NCBI RefSeq assembly: GCF_004792695.1
Contig: NZ_SRXU01000003.1
Coordinates: forward strand, 186,001-250,000
Direction of reading: 5' to 3'
DNA length: 64,000 nt
Source: Sphingomonas naasensis
GTDB lineage: Bacteria > Pseudomonadota > Alphaproteobacteria > Sphingomonadales > Sphingomonadaceae
Numbering within the stretch: the first letter of the stretch is position 1; the number at the start of each line of letters is the position of its first letter. The translations under genes and the position numbers were made by a program. Below the pieces are notes generated by a model. It had not been told where the DNA came from. It worked only from the letters and a program-made list of their open reading frames with translations, and did not search any database. This document shows positions 50,809-59,235 of this stretch, one piece after another.

Positions 50809-50823
50809 AATAGTCTGACTAAT
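50809..50823. promoter_or_regulatory. GntR/FadR-type operator AGTC-T-GACT
   Basis: AATAGTCTGACTAAT, a 15-base palindrome around a central T with one mismatched pair, 36 bases upstream of the pentonate dehydratase. The AGTC-N-GACT core matches the GTC.GAC core of FadR-subfamily GntR operators, and the motif recurs at 57941, 58988 and 59161. Confidence 0.65.
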
Positions 50824-50858
50824 CAGCTCAAAGCTGCCCGAGGGCTCTACCGCATCCG

Positions 50859-52664
50859 ATGACGTACGATTCCAGCATTCCGCCGCGCAAGCTTCGTTCC
50901 CGCGCGTGGTTCGACGATCCGTCGAACGCCGACATGACCGCGCTCTATCTCGAGCGCTACATGAACTTCGGCATCAGTCTCGACGAGCTCCAATCGGGCA
51001 AGCCGATCATCGGCATCGCGCAGACCGGCAGCGACCTCTCTCCCTGCAACCGCCACCATCTCGTGCTCGCCGAGCGCGTGCGCGAGGGCATTCGCGAGGC
51101 CGGCGGCATCGCGATCGAATTCCCCGTCCATCCGATCCAGGAGACCGGCAAGCGCCCGACCGCGGGGCTCGACCGCAACCTCGCCTATCTCGGGCTTGTC
51201 GAGACGCTCTACGGCTATCCGATCGACGGCGTGGTGCTGACGACCGGCTGCGACAAGACGACCCCGGCCTGCCTGATGGCAGCGGCGACGGTGAACATCC
51301 CCGCGATCGCGCTGTCGGTGGGGCCGATGCTCAATGGCTGGCACAAGGGCGAGCGCACCGGATCGGGGACGATCGTGTGGAAGGCGCGCGAGCTGCTCGC
51401 CGCCGGCGAGATCGACTATCAGGGCTTCATCAAGCTGGTCGCCACCTCGGCGCCGTCGACCGGCTATTGCAACACGATGGGCACGGCGACGACGATGAAC
51501 TCGCTGGCCGAGGCGCTCGGCATGTCGCTGCCCGGCTCGGCGGCGATTCCGGCACCGTATCGCGACCGCCAGGAATCGGCGTATCGGACCGGGCTGCAGA
51601 TCGTCGAGATGGTCGCAGCCGACCGCAAGCCCAGCGACGTGCTGACCCGCGAGGCGTTCCTCAATGCGATCCGGGTCAATTCGGCAATCGGCGGCTCGAC
51701 CAACGCGCCGATCCATCTCAATGCGATCGCGCGGCACATCGGCGTCGAATTGGATCTCGACGATTGGCAGGCGCACGGCCGTGACGTGCCGCTGCTCGTC
51801 AACCTCCAGCCCGCCGGCGAATATCTCGGCGAAGATTATTATCGCGCCGGCGGCGTGCCCGCTGTGGTCGCCGAGCTCATGCGCCAGGGGCTGATCCTCG
51901 AGGGCGCACTGACCGTCAACGGGCGCTCGATCGGTGACAATTGCCGCGACGCGACGATCGAGGACGAGAAGGTCATCCGCCGCTACGAGGCACCGCTCAG
52001 GGAAGCGGCCGGCTTCTCGGTGCTGCGCGGCAACCTGTTCGACAGCGCGATCATGAAGCTCAGCGTGATCTCGGACGAATTCCGCGACCGCTATCTCTCC
52101 AATCCCGACGATCCCGATGCGTTCGAAGGCCCGGTCGTGGTGTTCGACGGACCCGAGGATTATCACCACCGCATCGACGATCCCGCGCTCGGCATCGACG
52201 AGCGCACGCTGCTGATCATGCGCGGCGCGGGGCCGATCGGCTATCCGGGTGCTGCCGAGGTGGTCAACATGCGCCCGCCCGCGCAGCTGATCCAGAAGGG
52301 CATCCATGCGCTGCCCTGCATCGGCGACGGCCGCCAGTCGGGCACCAGCGGCAGCCCCTCGATCCTCAACGCCTCGCCCGAGGCGGCTGCGGGCGGCGGG
52401 CTCGCGCTGCTCCAGACCGGCGACCGGGTGCGCATCGATCTGCGCAAGGGCAGCGCCAACATGCTCGTCTCCGACGCGGAACTGGGCGAGCGCCGCAAGA
52501 CGCTGGAGGCGCAGGGCGGCTTCGCCTTCCCGGCAAGCCAGACGCCGTGGCAGGAGATGCAACGCGCGGTGGTCGGCCAGGCCGAGACCGGCGCGGTGCT
52601 CGAGCCGGCGGTGAAGTACCAGAAGCTGGCGCAGACCTTCGGGGTGCCGCGGCACAACCATTGA
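50859..52664 (+). CDS. pentonate dehydratase (IlvD/Edd family)
   Basis: A protein of 601 residues close to Caulobacter XylD. It dehydrates D-xylonate or L-arabinonate to the 2-keto-3-deoxy acid in the non-phosphorylative pentose pathway. The Fe-S cluster cysteines are Cys63 (SPCNR), Cys131 (TTGCDKTTP) and Cys204 (TGYCNTMG), and [16 protein letters not shown] and [16 protein letters not shown] are present. XylD-type enzymes have a [2Fe-2S] cluster and use Mg2+. Its operator-like AGTC-N-GACT box is shared with the arabinose genes further right, so an L-arabinonate role is favoured. The partner dehydrogenase is not in the window. Confidence 0.9.
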   Translation: MTYDSSIPPRKLRSRAWFDDPSNADMTALYLERYMNFGISLDELQSGKPIIGIAQTGSDLSPCNRHHLVLAERVREGIREAGGIAIEFPVHPIQETGKRPTAGLDRNLAYLGLVETLYGYPIDGVVLTTGCDKTTPACLMAAATVNIPAIALSVGPMLNGWHKGERTGSGTIVWKARELLAAGEIDYQGFIKLVATSAPSTGYCNTMGTATTMNSLAEALGMSLPGSAAIPAPYRDRQESAYRTGLQIVEMVAADRKPSDVLTREAFLNAIRVNSAIGGSTNAPIHLNAIARHIGVELDLDDWQAHGRDVPLLVNLQPAGEYLGEDYYRAGGVPAVVAELMRQGLILEGALTVNGRSIGDNCRDATIEDEKVIRRYEAPLREAAGFSVLRGNLFDSAIMKLSVISDEFRDRYLSNPDDPDAFEGPVVVFDGPEDYHHRIDDPALGIDERTLLIMRGAGPIGYPGAAEVVNMRPPAQLIQKGIHALPCIGDGRQSGTSGSPSILNASPEAAAGGGLALLQTGDRVRIDLRKGSANMLVSDAELGERRKTLEAQGGFAFPASQTPWQEMQRAVVGQAETGAVLEPAVKYQKLAQTFGVPRHNH

Positions 52665-52739
52665 CCGGACACTGCCCCCTGCCCTCGAGCGCCGCTCCGG
52701 CCGTGCGCGGGTGCGACGGCAGGGAGAGCCGATGCGCGA

Positions 52740-52768
52740 TTGCCGCCCTTCCTTCCCGTTCCTATGCT
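52740..52768 (+). promoter_or_regulatory. promoter of first DUF3617 gene
   Basis: TTGCCG (52740-52745), 17-base spacer, TATGCT (52763-52768), ending 27 bases before the ATG at 52796. The same layout precedes the second copy. Confidence 0.6.
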
Positions 52769-52795
52769 GGCAGGCGTTGAACGGGGAGGAAATCG

Positions 52796-53323
52796 ATGAA
52801 GTGGCTGGCGCTGCTCGCCTTGCTTCAGGCCGCCGGCCTGTCGAGTCCCGCTATCATGACCACGCCCGGCACCAACGAGCGCCCTGCGCGCAGCGGCCCG
52901 GCGGTGCTGAGGCCCGGACGCTGGGAAGGCCGCGCCACGATCACCGACCTCGGAATGCCGGGCGCGCCTGCCCAAGCGGCGGCGCAGGTAAGGGCGGCGC
53001 TGGCGAGGGGCGATGTGTTCGCCAAATGCCTCACCCCCGCCCAAGCCAGCAGCCCCCCCGCGGATCTTTTCAGCGGCGGCAAGGATTGCCGCTACGAGCA
53101 TTTCGGGATGGCGAACGGCCATGTCGATGCCAGGGCGCAATGCCGCGTTGGCGACCTCGTCGTCCACGAAACGACAGCCGGCCAATATACGCGCGACAGC
53201 CTTCAACTGACGATCATCAGCAAGTCCCCGGGCACGCCCAACCGCCCGATGTCGGCATATAATATGACTATCAAACTCGATGCGCGCCGCACCGGCAAAT
53301 GCAAGGGCGACGAGCCGCGCTGA
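52796..53323 (+). CDS. DUF3617 secreted protein, copy 1
   Basis: A protein of 175 residues with an N-terminal hydrophobic signal-like segment (WLALLALLQAAGL). It carries the DUF3617 pattern of sphingomonads: LRPGRWEGRATITDLGMPG, CLTPAQASSPPADLFSGGKDCRYEHFGMANG, ending in RRTGKCKGDEPR. Function unknown. GGGGAGG lies 8 bases upstream of the ATG. It is a paralogue of the next gene, and the upstream sequence is also duplicated. Confidence 0.85.
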   Translation: MKWLALLALLQAAGLSSPAIMTTPGTNERPARSGPAVLRPGRWEGRATITDLGMPGAPAQAAAQVRAALARGDVFAKCLTPAQASSPPADLFSGGKDCRYEHFGMANGHVDARAQCRVGDLVVHETTAGQYTRDSLQLTIISKSPGTPNRPMSAYNMTIKLDARRTGKCKGDEPR

Positions 53324-53361
53324 GTTCGTCGCGGCGCAGTCCTTGTCCGGTGCACCTGCGC

Positions 53362-53390
53362 TTGCCCCGTTTGTGCCGCGTCCATATGCT
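53362..53390 (+). promoter_or_regulatory. promoter of second DUF3617 gene
   Basis: TTGCCC (53362-53367), 17-base spacer, TATGCT (53385-53390), 26 bases before the ATG at 53417, matching the copy-1 promoter. Confidence 0.6.
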
Positions 53391-53416
53391 GCCGGCGTTC
53401 AACGGGGAGGATTTCG

Positions 53417-53965
53417 ATGAAGAAGCTGCTGCTGCTCGCGCCGCTGGCGCTGTCCGCCTGTAATTCGGGCCCGAGCGTCGAGGCGACCAATGCCAGCGCC
53501 AAGGAAGTCGCGGAGAAGGTCGCCGCGAGCGGCGGCGCGATCTCGCTGTCGCCCGGCCGCTGGGAAGGCACCGCGACGGTCACCAACCTGGAAATGCCGG
53601 GCGTGCCGCCCGAGGTCGCCGCGAAGATGAAGGAAGGGCTGGCCAAGGCGCACAAGTTCGCCAGCTGCCTCACGCCCGAACAGGCCAGGAAGCCGGCCGC
53701 GGACTTCTTCTCGGGCGACAACCAGAATTGCCGCTACGATCATTTCACCATGGCGAACGGCCGCATCGACGCGAAGATGCAGTGCAAGAATGGCGGCGTT
53801 ACCACCGACGCGACGATGTCCGGTCAATTCGCCAGCGACAATTTCGCGATGACGATGACCAGCAAGAGCGCGGGCGTGGCCGGCCAGCCGATGTCGGCGG
53901 GCACGATGACGCTCAAGATGGAATCGCACCGCACCGGCGAGTGCAAGGGCGACGAGAAGAGCTGA
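53417..53965 (+). CDS. DUF3617 lipoprotein, copy 2
   Basis: A protein of 182 residues. The N-terminus MKKLLLLAPLALSAC is a lipoprotein signal with Cys15 in a LSAC lipobox. The mature part repeats the copy-1 pattern (LSPGRWEGTATVTNLEMPG, CLTPEQARKPAADFFSGD, CRYDHFTMANG, SHRTGECKGDEKS). The protein is likely exposed on a membrane; function unknown. The pair arose by tandem duplication including promoter and ribosome-binding site (AACGGGGAGGA before both). Confidence 0.87.
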   Translation: MKKLLLLAPLALSACNSGPSVEATNASAKEVAEKVAASGGAISLSPGRWEGTATVTNLEMPGVPPEVAAKMKEGLAKAHKFASCLTPEQARKPAADFFSGDNQNCRYDHFTMANGRIDAKMQCKNGGVTTDATMSGQFASDNFAMTMTSKSAGVAGQPMSAGTMTLKMESHRTGECKGDEKS

Positions 53966-54013
53966 CGGCCCGCAGGATAGTGGCGCGCGGCGAAAATCGC
54001 CCGCGCGCCACCT

Positions 54014-56353
54014 TCAGGCGTCGGCAGGCGCGAGCGTCCGCACTTCATAGACGAACGCGTCGGTGCCTTTGGTCTCGAAGCGGATGATAACCTTGTCCTT
54101 GCCGCGCGTAAGCGCCTCGGGGATCGGATATTCCACGGCGACGAAGCGCTTCGCTGGCGCTGCGGCGCGACGTTCGTTGGCAATCCTTGCACCCTCGACC
54201 GAGATGTCGAAATTCTTGGCCACTTCCTCGCCCCAATACAGCGCGCTGAGCAGCATCGGCCCCGGACGCACCGCGAGCGTGAACTCCATGTAGTTGCCGA
54301 CGCCCCAGGGCAATTGCCGCGCGCTGCGACCGCCCCAGGAGAAAAGGTCGCTATGGTTGGCGCGATAATCGTGATCGCGCTCCGGTTGCATCTCGCCGAG
54401 CTGGACCACGTCGACGGTGCGCTTCTCGAGCGCGGCGCGGACGGCGGCCTCGGCGCGAAAGGCCGTTTCCTCGGTTTTCCACTGCGCTTCGGTGAAGCGG
54501 GGGAAATAGACCGCGGTGCGCCGATCATGCTGGGCGAAGAAAGGAACCAGCGTCAGCGCCTGCGGCCGCGCATCGGCGAGGTGGAAGCGGTGCCCGGCGG
54601 CATCGACCGGGGTCAATGCCGCGACGGGATCCTCGGTGACCAGCGCCGGCTCCGGTCCGTCGAACGGCTTGTCGGCCGGGCCGAGATCGGCGGCTAGCAC
54701 CAGCGGGCCGCTCAGCCAGGCAAGCATTCGCGGATCGTCCGGCGTGGCTTCGGTGCGCACGCGCATCGGCAAGGTGAGGTCGATCCGGTCGCCTGCCCGC
54801 CAGTGGCGGTCGAGCCTGGCGTAGCCGGTCGCGCGCTCGAGCGGCTGGGGCTGGCCGTTGAGCGTCAGCACCGGCGCGTCGCACCAGCCGGGAACGCGCA
54901 GCGCGATCGCCGTCGCGCGCCGTGGCGCCCGGGTCACCCGCAAGCTGACCTGCTCGCTGAACGGATAGCCCGTGTCGAGCGCCACCTCGAGCCCGCGCTC
55001 CTTCCACGCGGCGGTCGAGCGAATGAACAGATTGACGAACAGCGTCGCATCGTCATGCCAGTAGATGCTCTCGCCATGCTTGGCGTGCGTCTCCATCCCC
55101 GATCCGACGCAGCACCAGAAGCTGTCCTCGGCGGTCGAATAAGTGCGCTTCGCGCCGGCGCTGAGCGGCATGAAGTAGACGAACATCCCCGTGCCCGGAT
55201 GTTGGTGCGCGAGCAGATGGTTGAGGTGGATGCGCTCGTAATAGTCGAACAGCGCGGCGTCCGGCGCCCAGCCATAGAGGTGCCGGGTCAGCTTGAGCAT
55301 GTTGTAGCTGTTGCAGGCCTCGCAGGTGCGCTCGGTGATCCGCGTCGCAATCTGATCGGGCGGGCCGAAATGCTCGCGCTCGCTATTGCCGCCGATCACA
55401 TAGCTGTGATGCTGCGCGACGGTCTGGTGGAAGAAGCGCGCGGCATCGGCGTGGCGCTGCTCGCCGGTCAGCTCGTAGAGCCGGGCGAGGCCGATCAGCT
55501 TGGGGATCTGGGTGTTGGCGTGGAGGCCGGGCAAGTCGTCCTTGCCCGCGGCGAGCGGCGCGAGGACCTTCCGATGATAGATGCGCTCGGCAATGCGCCG
55601 CCAGCGCGGGTTGCCGGTGAGCGCCCAGGTCTCGGCATAGCTGTCGTTCAATCCGCCATGCTCGGCGGCGAGCAGCTTCTGCATTTGCGCGTCGTCGAGC
55701 CCTTCGAGGATCGTGCCGAGATAGCCCGCAACGCCGAGCATCACCGGCATCGCTTCAGCCACGTCGCCGAGGCGCACCGCATCGATTAGCCCCGCATGGA
55801 CCTTGTGCCAGGTGTAGAGCGGCACCCAGCCGCCATTGATGTCGAACCCGCCGGTGCGGATGTCGCCCTTGCGGATCTCCTCGAAGACGATCTTGCCGTC
55901 GATCACCTTGCCGTCGCGCTCGACGGTGGTGCCTCCGACATAGCCATCGCCGTGCGCGGCCTGGACGTGCGCCATCTCGGCGACGGTGTGGCGCAGACGC
56001 TCGCGCACCGCGGTATCGCCGGTCTGCGCGGCCATCAGCGAGAGCGCGGAGAGATAATGGCCGAGCGAATGGCCGGCGATCCCGCGTGCCTCCCAGCCGC
56101 CATAGGTCTCGCCTTTGGTCGGCAGCGCCGCGCTCTTGTAGAAATTATGCAGCAGCCGCTCGGGCGAGAGCGACAGAAGGTAGCGACGATTGGTCTCGAC
56201 CGCGTCACGATAGACCGAGGGCCCGAGCCGCACCGCCGAGAGCGGCAGCGGCCGGGCCCTGATCGGCTTCTCGTCGACGACGATCCGGGCGAAGGCCGGG
56301 CCGGCGAGCGCCAGAACGCTCGCCGAACCGAGGAACAACCGCCGCGTCAGCAC
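54014..56353 (-). CDS. GH127 beta-L-arabinofuranosidase-like enzyme
   Basis: A protein of 779 residues with a Tat-like signal (TRRLFLGSASVLALAGPAFA). It is an (alpha/alpha)6 barrel of the GH127 (DUF1680) family: GHSLGHYLSALSLMAAQTGD, then the zinc and nucleophile residues Glu345 and Cys347 (CEAC) and Cys414/Cys415 (SFWCCVGSGMETHAKHG), matching HypBA1 Glu338, Cys340, Cys417 and Cys418. Such enzymes remove beta-L-arabinofuranosyl groups from glycans. The start is a GTG at 56353 one base after the GH51 stop (TGAGGTG), so translation is coupled. Confidence 0.92.
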   Translation of the reverse strand: MLTRRLFLGSASVLALAGPAFARIVVDEKPIRARPLPLSAVRLGPSVYRDAVETNRRYLLSLSPERLLHNFYKSAALPTKGETYGGWEARGIAGHSLGHYLSALSLMAAQTGDTAVRERLRHTVAEMAHVQAAHGDGYVGGTTVERDGKVIDGKIVFEEIRKGDIRTGGFDINGGWVPLYTWHKVHAGLIDAVRLGDVAEAMPVMLGVAGYLGTILEGLDDAQMQKLLAAEHGGLNDSYAETWALTGNPRWRRIAERIYHRKVLAPLAAGKDDLPGLHANTQIPKLIGLARLYELTGEQRHADAARFFHQTVAQHHSYVIGGNSEREHFGPPDQIATRITERTCEACNSYNMLKLTRHLYGWAPDAALFDYYERIHLNHLLAHQHPGTGMFVYFMPLSAGAKRTYSTAEDSFWCCVGSGMETHAKHGESIYWHDDATLFVNLFIRSTAAWKERGLEVALDTGYPFSEQVSLRVTRAPRRATAIALRVPGWCDAPVLTLNGQPQPLERATGYARLDRHWRAGDRIDLTLPMRVRTEATPDDPRMLAWLSGPLVLAADLGPADKPFDGPEPALVTEDPVAALTPVDAAGHRFHLADARPQALTLVPFFAQHDRRTAVYFPRFTEAQWKTEETAFRAEAAVRAALEKRTVDVVQLGEMQPERDHDYRANHSDLFSWGGRSARQLPWGVGNYMEFTLAVRPGPMLLSALYWGEEVAKNFDISVEGARIANERRAAAPAKRFVAVEYPIPEALTRGKDKVIIRFETKGTDAFVYEVRTLAPADA

Positions 56354-56354
56354 C

Positions 56355-57899
56355 TCACTCGACCGAGACGACGACGATCGACTTGGCCGGCAGGTCGAAG
56401 GTCAGCTTGCCGCCCGAGCTGCGCGCCGAATAGGGCGCGGGCTGGATCGTGTTGGGCTTGTCGAAGGTGTTGTGCGTGTCGATCGACGGGCCGGTGAGGA
56501 TCCGGCCGCGCGCGGTGCCCGACAAATTGGTCGTCACCCGCGCCGGCTTGTTCGGATCGGTGTTGGTGAGCGACAGATAGAGCCGGCCGTCGGTGCCGCG
56601 CGCGGCGGAAACGTCGACCATCGGCACCTTGAACCCGGCGCGCTCGTAGCTCGGCCCCTTGACGTCCGCCTCGTAGGGCGTCGCGCCCTGGAAGGGCACG
56701 TACATGTCGAAGACGTGATAGGTCGGCGTCAGCACCATCCGGCCCTTGTCGGTCAGGATCATCGCCTGGAGCACGTTCACCATCTGGGCGATGTTGGCCA
56801 TGCGCACGCGATCGGTGTGGCGGTGGAAGATGTTGAGCGTCAGCGCCGCGACCTCGGCGTCGCGCAGGCTGTTCTGCTGATAGAGGAAGCCCGGAGTCGA
56901 GCCGGCTTCCTGATCGTACCAGGTGCCCCATTCGTCGACATAGAGGCCGACCCGCTTCTGCGGATCATGCTTGTCCATCATCGCGGCATGCTTGGTGATC
57001 AGCTCGTCCATGAAGGTGGCGCGGCCGAGCGTCGAGGCCCATTCGTCCTCGTTGAAGCCGGTGGCGGCGCCCTTCTTGTCCCACTTGCCGGTGGGCAGCG
57101 TGTAGTAATGGACGCTGAGCGCGTTCATGCGGTCGCCTGCCTGCCGCATCATCACGTCGGTGAAGTTATAGTCGCTGGCATTGGCGCCGCTGGCGACCTT
57201 GACGATCCTCGGCTTGCCCGCCGGCGCGTTGACGAATTCCTGATAGCGGCGATGCAGGTCCGCCGAATATTCGGGACGCATGCTGCCGCCGCAGCCCCAG
57301 GTCTCGTTGCCGACGCCGAAATATTTGACCGTCCACGGCTCGGCGCGGCCGTTCTTCTTGCGCTCCTCGGCGAGGCTGCCCTTTTCGGCAGTCATGTACT
57401 CGACCCACTGGCTCATGTCGCGCGGGCTCATCGAGCCCATATTGCCGGCGACATAGGCGTCGGCGCCGAGCATCTCGGAATAATTCATGAACTCATGCGT
57501 GCCGACGGCATTGTCCTCGGTCACGCCGCCCCAGTGGCGATTGATCCGCACCGGGCGCTTGCTGCGCGGGCCGATACCGTCGCGCCAATCATATTCGTCG
57601 GCGAAGCAGCCGCCCGGCCAACGCACCACCGGCACCTTGATGTGCTTGAGCGCGGCGAGCACGTCGTTGCGATAGCCGTTGGTGTTGGGGATCGGCGACT
57701 CGGGGCCGACCCAGACGCCCTCATAGATGCCCCGCCCGAGATGCTCGGCGAACTGACCGTAGATCGCCGGTTCGATCTTCGGCCCCGCCTTCGCGGTATC
57801 GACCGTCACGGTGACGGCGACGGGCGCCTGCGCGAGCGCCGGCGCCGCGAACGCGATCGTGGCCGCGACCGACACCAGGCCCTGTTTCCAGTGCTTCAT
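56355..57899 (-). CDS. GH51 alpha-L-arabinofuranosidase, secreted
   Basis: A protein of 514 residues. Signal peptide (VSVAATIAFAAPALAQ), a (beta/alpha)8 barrel with IYGQFAEHLGRGIYEGVWVG, general acid/base Glu199 in VGNETWG and nucleophile Glu323 in YVDEWGTW, then a beta-sandwich C-terminus (YLSLTNTDPNKPARV to the end). GH51 enzymes release terminal alpha-L-arabinofuranose from arabinan and arabinoxylan. Most GH51 proteins are cytosolic; the signal peptide makes this one periplasmic or secreted. It has an AGTC-type operator at 57941 and a downstream GH127 gene. Confidence 0.93.
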   Translation of the reverse strand: MKHWKQGLVSVAATIAFAAPALAQAPVAVTVTVDTAKAGPKIEPAIYGQFAEHLGRGIYEGVWVGPESPIPNTNGYRNDVLAALKHIKVPVVRWPGGCFADEYDWRDGIGPRSKRPVRINRHWGGVTEDNAVGTHEFMNYSEMLGADAYVAGNMGSMSPRDMSQWVEYMTAEKGSLAEERKKNGRAEPWTVKYFGVGNETWGCGGSMRPEYSADLHRRYQEFVNAPAGKPRIVKVASGANASDYNFTDVMMRQAGDRMNALSVHYYTLPTGKWDKKGAATGFNEDEWASTLGRATFMDELITKHAAMMDKHDPQKRVGLYVDEWGTWYDQEAGSTPGFLYQQNSLRDAEVAALTLNIFHRHTDRVRMANIAQMVNVLQAMILTDKGRMVLTPTYHVFDMYVPFQGATPYEADVKGPSYERAGFKVPMVDVSAARGTDGRLYLSLTNTDPNKPARVTTNLSGTARGRILTGPSIDTHNTFDKPNTIQPAPYSARSSGGKLTFDLPAKSIVVVSVE

Positions 57900-57940
57900 G
57901 CAACTCTCCCCTCTTCGTCGGCGCGGCGGCCGTTTGTGAT

Positions 57941-57953
57941 TTGTCTTATTAAT
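57941..57953. promoter_or_regulatory. degenerate AGTC-N-GACT-type operator
   Basis: TTGTCTTATTAAT matches the TAGTCTGACTAAT consensus at 10 of 13 positions, 42 bases upstream of the GH51 start (57899). This is the weakest copy. Confidence 0.4.
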
Positions 57954-57970
57954 CCGAGTCGGAACGCGAT

Positions 57971-58960
57971 TTAAAGCGGAATCACGCGCGCGTTGCCGCC
58001 ATCGACGGTTTGCAGCGGATTGCGCAGCGGCAGCGTGAACGGCGCCGCGAGGACTTCGAAGACATCGCCTTCCTCGGTCTTCACCCCGTCGGAGAAGGAC
58101 AAGGTCGCGGTGCCGAAGAAATGGACGTGGAGATCGCCCGGACGACGGAAAAGTCCATATTTGAAATGGTGATGCTCGAGATTGCTGATGGCGTGCGACA
58201 TGTTCGCCTCGCCCGACAGGAAGGGCTTTTCCCAGATCGTCTCGCCGTTCCGGACGATCTTGCTGGTGCCGCGCACGTCGGCGGGCAGCTCGCCGACGAG
58301 CAACTCGGCGCCGAGCGACGCGTGGCGCAGCTTCGAATGGGCGAGCCACAGATAGTTGCCGCGTTCGGTGATATGGTCCGAGAATTCATTGCCGAGCGCA
58401 AAGCCGAGCCGGCGCGGGCGGCCCTGATCATCGATGATGTAGATGCCCGCGATCTCGGGCTCCTCGCTGCCGTCGAGCGCGAAATCAGGCGAAGGCAGCG
58501 GCTCGCCGGGGCCGACCAGCGAGGAGCCGTCGCCCTTGTAGAACCATTCGGGCTGGACGCCGGGCGTGCCGTCGGTCGGCTTGCCGCCCTCGAGCCCCAT
58601 GTTGAACATGCGCATCGAATCGGTGAGCGTGCCGCCCGCTGCCGCCTTGTGCATCTTGTCGCGCCCCTCGGCCGAGCCGAGATGGGTGAGCCCGGTGCCG
58701 GTGACGTAGCAATGCGCGGCATCGGGATGGTCGATCGGGCCGAGCAGCCGGCCTTCGACCTCGGCCGTGGCGAGGTCGATCGCCTCCCCTGCCCGGGCGC
58801 GCGCCGCGCCTTCGAGCGATTCGCCTGCGCGGATCGCGGCGAGCGCGAGCTCGTAGGTGGTGGTCACGCCGTTCAGCCGCACCGCAGCGCCGTCGTCGAG
58901 GAACGCCGCGACGCCTCGTCCGCCGGTGGAATCACGAAACTGCACGAGCCTGAACGCCAT
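57971..58960 (-). CDS. AraD1/GguC-type FAH-fold keto-acid enzyme
   Basis: A protein of 329 residues of the fumarylacetoacetate-hydrolase-like fold and the AraD1/GguC subgroup. GLTHLGSAEGRDKMHK and EPEIAGIYIIDDQGRPRRLGFALGNEFSDHITE hold the metal-binding acidic residues. In sugar-acid pathways these proteins act on 2-keto-3-deoxy pentonates (dehydratase or lyase step); the exact reaction here is inferred. ATG 58960. An operator-like box at 58988 lies 28 bases upstream. Transcription is leftward, towards GH51. Confidence 0.85.
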   Translation of the reverse strand: MAFRLVQFRDSTGGRGVAAFLDDGAAVRLNGVTTTYELALAAIRAGESLEGAARARAGEAIDLATAEVEGRLLGPIDHPDAAHCYVTGTGLTHLGSAEGRDKMHKAAAGGTLTDSMRMFNMGLEGGKPTDGTPGVQPEWFYKGDGSSLVGPGEPLPSPDFALDGSEEPEIAGIYIIDDQGRPRRLGFALGNEFSDHITERGNYLWLAHSKLRHASLGAELLVGELPADVRGTSKIVRNGETIWEKPFLSGEANMSHAISNLEHHHFKYGLFRRPGDLHVHFFGTATLSFSDGVKTEEGDVFEVLAAPFTLPLRNPLQTVDGGNARVIPL

Positions 58961-58987
58961 GATCTAGGGATCCTCTTCCGATTCGGT

Positions 58988-59002
58988 ATTAGTCAGACTT
59001 AT
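58988..59002. promoter_or_regulatory. GntR/FadR-type operator ATTAGTCAGACTTAT
   Basis: A 15-base palindrome around a central A, one mismatched pair, upstream of the AraD1-type gene (start 58960). Divergent with the site at 59161 before the TBDR. Confidence 0.65.
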
Positions 59003-59160
59003 ATGGGCCTTGCGGCCGGATCAATCCATCCGAAGCCCGAGCTAGCCCCCTCGCGCACCACGTCAAGTGCGATGAAAAAGCCACGATTTCTGCGCGACTT
59101 GCCCGAATGCCGAGGCATCCCGCCACAAAGCGCTTGCACGAATTTACGCGGTTCGTATTT

Positions 59161-59173
59161 TTGTCTGACTAAT
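59161..59173. promoter_or_regulatory. GntR/FadR-type operator TTGTCTGACTAAT
   Basis: A copy of the TAGTCTGACTAAT consensus with one change, 63 bases upstream of the TBDR ATG (59236). Confidence 0.6.
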
Positions 59174-59235
59174 CACGCGTGTTTCGTCAGAACGGGCCTA
59201 CCCGTCGGGGAGCACGACTGGAGAGGGGAAAAAAT

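Noticed and set aside
52680-52730. Possible terminator after the pentonate dehydratase
   Set aside because: Short imperfect GC hairpins with no T run.
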